Of a DNA stretch of 25,905 nt, positions 19,773-25,905 are shown piece by piece. A program made the position numbers and the translations under genes. The notes under the pieces were generated by a model. The model was not told the DNA's origin. It worked only from the letters and a program-made list of their open reading frames with translations, and searched no databases. Source of the DNA: a virus; the IMG/VR virus record IMGVR_UViG_3300030107_004755, positions 1 through 25,905 of that record. One strand, 5' to 3'. Within the stretch, counting starts at the first letter, position 1. Every line of letters begins with the position of its first letter.

Positions 19773-21110
19773 ATGGCTTCTAGAACTAGAATTATCTCAC
19801 AAAGCAAGGCTGTATACGTTTCTCCCACGGGAATGCTTCCAAATGGAACCAGTGAGGCAGATACGGTAAGCCTTAAAGCTTCTAAGCTGTCTGGTGTTCT
19901 TCCCAAACAGCTTCATCGTGTAGACACATTTTCTTTCGATATTGACATTGCTGGAGGAAGGCAAGATGTCAGGGAATTTGGTCAATTAGCGCGAATCGGA
20001 ACAATCACCCTTGGTGATTTAAATCCTTCTTTCTCACTTGGGTATTATCTTGGTAACGGTGAAAACGAGGGGCTTTTAGGTTTTAATGGATTAGGTAAAG
20101 CGGCTGATGGAACATTGCAGGATCAGTTTATTTCAGGCATTTTATCTGAACATCCCTTACACAGAGAGAAAAATCTTTTTGTGTCTACCGTTGCTGAAGG
20201 CAAAGATGCCTTTGCGACAGAGGGGGTTATTGCCACTGCATCTGCTGGTGGTCATGAATCAGCGTTTATAGATGAGCCTACAGGAAGATATACTAAAACA
20301 GAACTTGCAGGAACAGATGTCGTATCTTTGGGTAACTGTAATTTTGAAAGCTACACTGTTAACTTTGCTGTTGGAGAGATTCCAAGAGTAGATATTGATG
20401 GAACTGCGGAAAATATAACATTTGATACAAATGCATCAGGGATTTACAACCCAGCATTAAACAAAGCTGGAGGCAGGGCAGATACTGGCCAACTTATGCT
20501 TGGTGTTCCTAGCACTGGAAACATGGATGTTCTTGTGCTTAGACCAGAAGATGTTACTCTTAGTTTCTCAAATGAATCGTTTACATTTGGAGGGACAGAT
20601 CTTGGGGATATGCATGTTCAGAGTGCTTCTATTGAAGTTCCTCTCTCAAGGACTCCTATTGAGGCTCTTGGTTCTGCTAAAGCAGTAGCCAAGCCGCTAG
20701 ACTTCCCAATTAACGTAACGATGTCCGTCAGTGCGTTGTTGAAAAATATTAGTGCTGGTCAAATTGACAAGATTCTAACTGGAGATGCTGGTAACGAAAC
20801 CACTAATATTCAATTAACTGTCAAAGGGGAAGATGGCAAAACAAAGCACAACTTCACCATGCAAAAAGCAGTCATGGATTCACAAGGTTTCTCTCAGGGA
20901 CTAGATGATAACGAGACTATTGATATGGTTTTCTCCACTCAAATTGGTGGTGTTAATCAGACAGATCAAGGCTTCTTCTACTCTGGAGCTAATGCTGATC
21001 AAAAAGTTGGTTATGACAAAAATAGTTATACCAACAATACTGTAACAGGAGGATTCTACTATCCTAAGTTGAATACGAAGGCTAAATACTCCCAATCTGA
21101 GGACGGTTAA
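19773..21110 (+). CDS. Major tail (tube) protein (445 aa)
   Basis: The first 90 residues contain RVDTFSFDIDIAGGRQDVRE then FGQLARIGTITLGDLNPSFS and LGYYL, a pattern seen in phage tail tube proteins. Near residues 195-215 and 275-385 similar beta-rich segments recur (NCNFESYTVNFAVGEIPRVD; VQSASIEVPLSRTPIEALGS), suggesting two or more tube-like domains in one chain. It is followed by an intrinsic terminator and lies before the chaperone-position genes and tape measure, as expected. A sheath protein of similar length was considered but the sequence pattern favours the tube. Confidence 0.75.
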   Translation: MASRTRIISQSKAVYVSPTGMLPNGTSEADTVSLKASKLSGVLPKQLHRVDTFSFDIDIAGGRQDVREFGQLARIGTITLGDLNPSFSLGYYLGNGENEGLLGFNGLGKAADGTLQDQFISGILSEHPLHREKNLFVSTVAEGKDAFATEGVIATASAGGHESAFIDEPTGRYTKTELAGTDVVSLGNCNFESYTVNFAVGEIPRVDIDGTAENITFDTNASGIYNPALNKAGGRADTGQLMLGVPSTGNMDVLVLRPEDVTLSFSNESFTFGGTDLGDMHVQSASIEVPLSRTPIEALGSAKAVAKPLDFPINVTMSVSALLKNISAGQIDKILTGDAGNETTNIQLTVKGEDGKTKHNFTMQKAVMDSQGFSQGLDDNETIDMVFSTQIGGVNQTDQGFFYSGANADQKVGYDKNSYTNNTVTGGFYYPKLNTKAKYSQSEDG

Positions 21111-21137
21111 TCAGCTTCGAACATAGCTTACGGAAAA

Positions 21138-21163
21138 GCCCCGCAGAAATGCGGGGCTTTTTT
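21138..21163 (+). terminator. Intrinsic terminator after the tail tube gene
   Basis: GCCCCGC (21138-21144) pairs perfectly with GCGGGGC (21151-21157) around AGAAAT, followed by TTTTTT. Confidence 0.9.
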
Positions 21164-21169
21164 GTGTAA
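21164..21169 (+). promoter_or_regulatory. GTGTAA motif between terminator and next start
   Basis: Only 14 bp separate the terminator's T tract from the ATG at 21178. They contain GTGTAA exactly 8 bp before the ATG. If the terminator works, the promoter for the next gene must overlap this short stretch, and there is no sigma70-type -35 box in the hairpin. Confidence 0.5.
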
Positions 21170-21177
21170 CATAAAGT

Positions 21178-22029
21178 ATGGCATTTAGAACTCATTCTAG
21201 TGATATACAGCTTTTCATTAATGATCAGCGGGTGCCAGCCGTTACTGCTTTATCAACATCTTCTACTAAATCACTGAATGATTTGCCAGAGTTGGGGGTT
21301 TCTCATATAAAAGAAAGAATTCTTTCTTCTAATCAGTCCACTGACATAAGTCTATCAGTAAACCTAACGACAGGTGCTACTGGAATAGATCCTATCTATA
21401 GTTTTCAGCAGATGCAATCTGGTTTTTTGTCTACGGGTGAGTTTGATTTTACAATAAAAGATGTAGTTGGCGTTACAACCGTATCAGGGGGAGCTTTAAC
21501 TGAATACTCTATTAATGGTTCTGTCGGAGATATAGTCAAAGGATCAACTACTTACAGAGGAGATGGGGCTATTTTTACTCCTGCTGGAGCACTAACAATG
21601 GAGGATCAAAGTAAGGATTTTTTTGGAGGATTCTTTAGGCCAGAGGATATTGAGATAACGAGCACAACAAATGGAGATGAGGGTATAAATACGGCTAGTT
21701 TAAATATACAAGATTTTCAAATATCAGCTTCTCCCTCTAAAAAAGACATAACAAGACTTGGAACTAGAGTCCCAAGATTTAGATATCCAGAACTCCCAGC
21801 ACAAGGTAGCCTTAATTTTAATGTAATTAAAAATAATGTTACAGGCATAAATATTTCTAGTTTAATTTGTGATAGCGGGGTAATTAAAATAGATTTAAAA
21901 GACATGGATGGTAATTCTGTTATGGATTTTACCACTAGTGGGTGTTGCTTAGAAACAGTTGATGAAAGCACATCTCTTGATGATAATACTACAGTAAGCT
22001 TTTCTTACTATTTCCCTATAATACAATGA
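21178..22029 (+). CDS. Second tail tube-like protein (283 aa)
   Basis: The product is 283 residues and beta-rich throughout. The second half has NIQDFQISASPSKKDITRLG, RVPRFRYPELPAQGSLNFNV and a C-terminal strand pair, resembling the repeated domain of the 19773-21110 product (a strand, then a serine/threonine loop after which a glycine is followed by a proline-rich strand). It may be a minor tail tube subunit, a tail-tip-proximal tube protein or a tube-decorating protein. It is separated from the major tube gene by a terminator, so its level can differ. It ends in an ATGA overlap with the next gene. Confidence 0.55.
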   Translation: MAFRTHSSDIQLFINDQRVPAVTALSTSSTKSLNDLPELGVSHIKERILSSNQSTDISLSVNLTTGATGIDPIYSFQQMQSGFLSTGEFDFTIKDVVGVTTVSGGALTEYSINGSVGDIVKGSTTYRGDGAIFTPAGALTMEDQSKDFFGGFFRPEDIEITSTTNGDEGINTASLNIQDFQISASPSKKDITRLGTRVPRFRYPELPAQGSLNFNVIKNNVTGINISSLICDSGVIKIDLKDMDGNSVMDFTTSGCCLETVDESTSLDDNTTVSFSYYFPIIQ

Positions 22030-22418
22030 TTGTTACTGGAAGCTTATCTAATTTTCAAAATTCCACATATGACATATCCATCTCTGTGGATAGTCCTATT
22101 AGTGGTTTTGAGTTCTCCTTAATGGGAACTGGGGCAGGAGGAGCGGCTAATAATATGGTTACTTTTTCTGGTCAAGAAGGCTATATGTTTGATCAAAGCG
22201 GCAATTTTTTTGGAGGTTATAAAAGTGGAGTTCCTGTTGATTTGTTTGTTTATTATGACCACACAAATAAAAGTTTTTCATACTATAAAAATGATGTATT
22301 AATTTCAAATAATATGGGAGTCACTGGCACTGTTGCTAGTTCTAGTATAAATCATATTAGCTTTACTAAACATGCTAATTCTACAGCTAGTTTTACAGTG
22401 ACGGGAGTAATTGGTTGA
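22026..22418 (+). CDS. Small beta-rich tail-associated protein (130 aa)
   Basis: The start overlaps the previous stop (ATGA). The 130-residue product begins MIVTGSLSNFQNSTYDISIS, contains a glycine-rich turn (SLMGTGAGGAANNMVTFSGQ) and alternates strand-like segments (VPVDLFVYYDHTNKSFSYYK). It looks like a single immunoglobulin-like or jelly-roll-like beta-sandwich with no catalytic motif. Such small domains often decorate tail tubes or capsids. The link to tail structure comes from its position between the tube-like gene and the chaperone-position genes. Confidence 0.5.
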   Translation: MIVTGSLSNFQNSTYDISISVDSPISGFEFSLMGTGAGGAANNMVTFSGQEGYMFDQSGNFFGGYKSGVPVDLFVYYDHTNKSFSYYKNDVLISNNMGVTGTVASSSINHISFTKHANSTASFTVTGVIG

Positions 22419-22442
22419 TTTTATTATTTTAAATCATATAAT
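22415..22442 (+). promoter_or_regulatory. Sigma70-like leaderless promoter for 22449-23270
   Basis: TTGATT (22415-22420), 16 bp, perfect TATAAT (22437-22442), then exactly six bases to the ATG at 22449, the same geometry as the left-arm promoters. Confidence 0.65.
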
Positions 22443-22448
22443 ATGTAG

Positions 22449-23270
22449 ATGAAAGAAATCTATTCATTCGACGTTTCTAGGGAGATCGAAAAAGAGGTTC
22501 CCCATGTTAAAAAAACTAAAAATGGCCCCGTTGAGACTACAAAAAGGGTCAAGAAAAAAATAAAAAATAGATTGGTTTTTTGTAAGCCTAATATTTCTGA
22601 CCTAGAAGACGCAGACTTTTTTTACGGGCAAAAGTATAATGAGTTTATTAACGCTGGTTTTTTGACTAGGGCAATGTTGGCGAAGAAAATGGGTGATATA
22701 GGAGGTATGACATCAAAGAAAACAGAAGATGTGATGGGGGAGCTTATCTCGGAAAACGCAGAATGTGCCAGAACTATAGAGTTTTTTGGAGGTGCAGAAA
22801 ATCTAGATGATGAGCAAAAAGAACAACTAAAGGATGCGAAAGAAAGATATGCAAATACTTCCAGAGCTATCCAGACTATGGAAACAGATTTAAGGTCACA
22901 ATTTAATCAAACAGCAGATGCTAAGGCAGAGCAAAAACTTATTGAGTGGTTTGTTTTGCATTTTGCTTTTTATGAAGATGAGGTTGATGATGGTGAAAAA
23001 AGTCTCTTCTCTCTTTTTGAGGGAGAAAACTATACAGAAAGAAGAAATTCTTTAATGGCTCTTCAAGGGGATATTGAAGAAATAAAAGATTCAGTTCTTT
23101 TAAAACTTAAGAATATTTTTGACGGTTCTTATACCACTTTTATTAGAGTGGCTAGCATTTGGTATAACAAAATTGCAGAAGATCAAGATTCTATAGAGAA
23201 AGCTTTAAAAGATATTTTTGAGATTGAGAAAGCTGAAGAAGATGAAGAAGGACAGTCATCAGATTCATAA
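22449..23270 (+). CDS. Probable tail assembly chaperone, first reading frame (273 aa)
   Basis: The product is 273 residues, charged and helical. Its basic N-terminus (REIEKEVPHVKKTKNGPVET) and SDLEDADFFYGQKYNEFINA stretch lead to a helical body and a very acidic end (EKAEEDEEGQSSDS). Its place directly before the tape measure and its overlap with a second long frame (23218-24111) match tail assembly chaperone pairs, which assist tape measure folding and are often joined by programmed frameshifting. It is longer than the usual first chaperone (120-180 residues). Assignment is by context, not by motif. Confidence 0.55.
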   Translation: MKEIYSFDVSREIEKEVPHVKKTKNGPVETTKRVKKKIKNRLVFCKPNISDLEDADFFYGQKYNEFINAGFLTRAMLAKKMGDIGGMTSKKTEDVMGELISENAECARTIEFFGGAENLDDEQKEQLKDAKERYANTSRAIQTMETDLRSQFNQTADAKAEQKLIEWFVLHFAFYEDEVDDGEKSLFSLFEGENYTERRNSLMALQGDIEEIKDSVLLKLKNIFDGSYTTFIRVASIWYNKIAEDQDSIEKALKDIFEIEKAEEDEEGQSSDS

Positions 23271-24111
23271 TGATTTGCTAGATGTTATCCGTGGTTATAG
23301 TAAATTAATACTTTTCAAAAACACTTACTACTTCAAGCATTTTTCATTGGCAGACTCTTTAGAGGTAGAGTCTTTTATGAAATCTGATATCGACTCTTCG
23401 GTAAGATCTGGAATCAAAAAGAGATCTGAGCTTTTAGAAAAAGCTATAAAGATTGGCGCTTGGAGTGAGAAGGAAGAGGAAAAAACAAAATCACTTGGGT
23501 GGACTATAAAAAGATCTACTGCCGCTTTAAATAAAATTACAGACCTTAAACAAAGGGAGATGTTTAACAGTCAGATTGAAGATCAAAGAAAAGAGTTGAA
23601 ATCTATGTCTGAAAAGAGAAGCGGTTTATTAAAATATAGCGCAGAATCTTTAGCAGAATCAAAAAGAATTAATAGGTTAATAGAATATTCGTTATATAAA
23701 GATTGTGATTTTAAAACACCTATATCGAAAGAGGACAGGCTTTTTGCCGCTCCCGCTCTTTTTAAGCGTTATTCAGAATTGGGTGATAGAGATAATATTT
23801 TAATGTATGCTTTCCACGGTGGTTTTTTAGATATTTTCGCTACACAAAGAAATAATCCTATTGCATTGTTTGGCTGTATTTTAAGCGAATTAACAATATT
23901 CCAAAGAAGTTTACTAATAGTTACTAATTCATTGTTGAATAAACTTAGAAATGTTAAAATTCCAGACGAAATCTCAGATGACCCAATAAAAATATTTAAT
24001 TATGAGGAAAAAGAGGAGAGTGAGGGTAAGGTTTCTCATGGGGTAGATGACTTAAAAATGAAGTCAAAAGCTAGAGGGGGCAAACTTAAAGCAGAAGACT
24101 TTTTAAGCTGA
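23242..24111 (+). CDS. Second chaperone-position gene, overlapping frame (289 aa)
   Basis: This frame lies +1 relative to the previous gene and is open from 23209, just after a stop at 23206. ATG 23242 (MKKDSHQIHNDLLDVIRGYS) is the first ATG; a TTG at 23218 is possible. The product could be made independently, or as the C-terminal part of a fusion by a +1 or -2 shift in the 62-nt overlap (23209-23270). It is helical and basic in its middle (TIKRSTAALNKITDLKQREM), with a hydrophobic region near residues 190-235 and an acidic/basic tail. No classic slippery heptamer is obvious in the overlap, so reinitiation is equally possible. No domain is recognised. Confidence 0.6.
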   Translation: MKKDSHQIHNDLLDVIRGYSKLILFKNTYYFKHFSLADSLEVESFMKSDIDSSVRSGIKKRSELLEKAIKIGAWSEKEEEKTKSLGWTIKRSTAALNKITDLKQREMFNSQIEDQRKELKSMSEKRSGLLKYSAESLAESKRINRLIEYSLYKDCDFKTPISKEDRLFAAPALFKRYSELGDRDNILMYAFHGGFLDIFATQRNNPIALFGCILSELTIFQRSLLIVTNSLLNKLRNVKIPDEISDDPIKIFNYEEKEESEGKVSHGVDDLKMKSKARGGKLKAEDFLS

Positions 24112-24114
24112 TAG

Positions 24115-24127
24115 GTGTAATTTACAC
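24115..24127 (+). promoter_or_regulatory. Palindromic GTGTAA site before the tape measure gene
   Basis: GTGTAA-T-TTACAC is a perfect 13-bp palindrome ending three bases before the ATG at 24131. The GTGTAA half is 10 bp from the ATG. It could be a promoter core or an operator. Confidence 0.4.
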
Positions 24128-24130
24128 TAT

Positions 24131-25905
24131 ATGGCGACAAGTCTAAATGCATCCCTAAATGTTCAGTTAAATCCTCAGAGCTTAAATCAGGCTACTAAGC
24201 AGGTTTCGCAAGCTTTAGGGAGAATTACAGGGCAAGCTTCAGAGTTTCAAAAATCTCTAGATGCTTCTACAGCCCGTGTTTTTGCCTTCGGAGCTACAAC
24301 GGCTGTTTTAAATGGAGTAACTCAATCTTTTAAAAAGCTGGTCGCCACCACTATAGAAGTAGAAAAAAGGCTCATTGAGGTAAACTCAATATTTCAAGCA
24401 ACAGAGCAAAGTTTCAATAAGTTTAGAAATTCTATCTTTAGAGTTGCTAAAGAAACGGGGCAATCTTTCTCCACTGTAGCTGATGGGGCGGCAGAATTAG
24501 CTCGTCAGGGTTTAAGTGCAGAAGAGACAGCGAGTAGATTAAAATCCGCTTTAGTTTTAACTAGGATTTCAGGTTTAGACGCAGAGAAATCTGTAAAAGC
24601 TTTAACTGCTGCTATTAATGGATTCCAATCTGCTGGATTAAAGCACACAGAGATTGTTAATAAAATGGTTGCTGTTGATACGGCTTTTGCTGTATCGGCA
24701 CAAGATTTGGCAGAAGCTTTTAGTCGTGCTGGATCTACAGCAGAGGATGCTGGCGTAAGTTTTGATCAGCTTTTGGCTTTAGTGACAGCCGTTGAGCAAA
24801 AGACTGCAAGGGGTGGTGCTGTTATTGGTAACGCATTTAAATCAATTTTTACTAGGCTATCCAGAGGAACTACTATATCAGAATTGCAAGAGCTAGGAGT
24901 TGCTATAGATGCGACTCAAACAGGAGTGCAAAAATTGCAAGCACTTTCAACTGCAATAGAAGGCATCGCAGATCCTACCGTTGTTTCAAAAATTAAAGAA
25001 CTTGCAGGTGGTGTTTTCCAAATCAACGTAGTTAGTGCTGCTTTAAAAGATTTAAGTAGCGAGACGGGAATATTTAAAAATGCCGCTCAAACAGCGGCTA
25101 ACGCTACTAACGAGGCGTTTCAAAAAAATGCCGCTTTAGGAGAGAGTCTTGCTTCTAACATAAATGCACTAGTGGTAGGTCTTACTAGTTTGGCAGAAAA
25201 AGTAGGAACTATAACATTTGGCCCCTTGCTGGAAAATTTAGTTGGGATAGCAACGACTTTTACAGAGTTTCTAGATAAAGCTTTAGATCCAGAAAAGGGT
25301 AATACTTTTATCAAAGGGTTTTTTAAAGCTATAGGAAGTTTTCTTGGTGGGCCAGCAATTGTTATATTCACTGCTGCTTTTGCTAAAATTACGCAATTAA
25401 TCGGTCGATTCGCTGTTGAGGGTCTGAAATCATTATTTACAATAGGAACTCAAACAGAGAAAATTAGATCGGTTGAATCTAGTATAGTTCAGCTTTTACA
25501 GAGAGACGAAACTCTTCGTAATGCCATATTGAACTCAACAATGAGCCAGTCTCAAAAAGAGCAATTAGTCTTAAATGCTATCAGGCAAGAGAATGCTCTT
25601 TTAGAGAGACAGGCTGTAATTATGAGGAATATTGCTACAACGGCTCATGCGAGGGGTGTCAGAGGAACTCCTGCGGGTGGTTTCAGGGGCAGGTTCAATC
25701 AGGGTTTTAGGGCAGAAGAGGCTGAAGCAAGGATGTTGGGCGCTCCTGCTGGAGTTAAGGGAAGGATGAGCAAGGGAACTATTGGTGGACGAAAGTTCAT
25801 CATGAATAACCATGAAACAGAAATACCAAACTTTGCTGGTAGAGATTCTGCTGTTATTCCTCACTACTCTAGAGGATTTATTCCTAATTACTCAAGGCGA
25901 AATTT
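24131..25905 (+). CDS. Tape measure protein, 3' end beyond the window (591+ aa)
   Basis: This protein sets tail length and is packed inside the tail tube. The frame is open from ATG 24131 to the window edge. Residues about 95-175 carry the pattern of the phage minor tail/tape measure domain (TP901 type): RVAKETGQSFSTVADGAAEL, ARQGLSAEETASRLKSALVL, LDAEKSVKALTAAINGFQSA, GAVIGNAFKSIFTRLSRGTT. A hydrophobic segment lies near residues 405-425 (GGPAIVIFTAAFAKITQLIG), then a helical region (about 450-500) and a glycine/arginine-rich segment. The last 30 residues hold three related short motifs (EIPNFA, VIPHYS, FIPNYS). The rest of the gene is missing. Confidence 0.85.
   Translation, partial: MATSLNASLNVQLNPQSLNQATKQVSQALGRITGQASEFQKSLDASTARVFAFGATTAVLNGVTQSFKKLVATTIEVEKRLIEVNSIFQATEQSFNKFRNSIFRVAKETGQSFSTVADGAAELARQGLSAEETASRLKSALVLTRISGLDAEKSVKALTAAINGFQSAGLKHTEIVNKMVAVDTAFAVSAQDLAEAFSRAGSTAEDAGVSFDQLLALVTAVEQKTARGGAVIGNAFKSIFTRLSRGTTISELQELGVAIDATQTGVQKLQALSTAIEGIADPTVVSKIKELAGGVFQINVVSAALKDLSSETGIFKNAAQTAANATNEAFQKNAALGESLASNINALVVGLTSLAEKVGTITFGPLLENLVGIATTFTEFLDKALDPEKGNTFIKGFFKAIGSFLGGPAIVIFTAAFAKITQLIGRFAVEGLKSLFTIGTQTEKIRSVESSIVQLLQRDETLRNAILNSTMSQSQKEQLVLNAIRQENALLERQAVIMRNIATTAHARGVRGTPAGGFRGRFNQGFRAEEAEARMLGAPAGVKGRMSKGTIGGRKFIMNNHETEIPNFAGRDSAVIPHYSRGFIPNYSRRN

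Noticed and set aside
1-25905. tRNA or integrase/attachment-site features
   Set aside because: No cloverleaf with a GGTTCGAATCC-type arm was seen on either strand, and no integrase, recombinase or repressor gene is recognisable, so lysogeny modules are not supported in this window.

Overview
The window reads as part of a double-stranded DNA tailed bacteriophage genome. The evidence is a contiguous packaging, head and tail module on the + strand: large terminase, portal, protease/scaffold, major capsid protein, head-tail joining proteins, tail tube, chaperone-like genes and a tape measure protein that runs off the right edge. No contractile-sheath gene is recognisable, so a long non-contractile tail is the simpler reading, but the tail module is incomplete here. 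The host cannot be named from the sequence. Two features constrain it: almost no gene has a clear Shine-Dalgarno sequence, and many genes start at, or within a few bases of, the predicted transcription start. The host therefore probably tolerates leaderless or SD-independent translation.

Left arm (about 1-5700, - strand). This holds about 18 small genes of 23-106 codons in short operons, mostly of unknown function. Ten units are preceded by nearly identical sigma70-type promoters: TTGC-type -35, 16-17 bp spacer, TATAST-type -10. In nearly all of them exactly 6 (once 7) bases separate the -10 box from the ATG, which predicts leaderless mRNAs. Within operons, downstream genes start by stop/start overlap or after 2-5 nt. 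Two very small hydrophobic peptides (23 and 27 codons) are encoded this way. Five composite 75-bp palindromic elements sit at the 3' ends of transcription units. Each has two copies of a 25-bp inverted repeat separated by exactly 25 bp of GC-rich sequence. They are the most striking unexplained structure in the window. Bases 1-199 hold several nested inverted repeats and no convincing gene.

Centre (5672-13415, + strand). A divergent intergenic region leads into a gene string: PhoH-like ATPase, zinc-ribbon protein, sigma-factor-like protein, coiled-coil protein, C2H2-finger/ERCC4-type nuclease, large terminase and portal. Most of these junctions overlap or nearly abut. The sigma-like protein could direct transcription of the structural genes.

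Right arm (13424-25905, + strand). Protease/scaffold, a probable decoration protein and the major capsid protein are followed by an intrinsic terminator. Four or five head-tail joining genes, a tail tube gene and a second terminator come next, then a second tube-like protein, a small beta-rich protein, two overlapping chaperone-position genes and the tape measure. A recurring GTGTAA motif lies 8-12 nt before the ATG of several of these genes, and two others have sigma70-like boxes with the same leaderless spacing. Transcription of this arm is probably divided into several units, each starting very close to its first codon.
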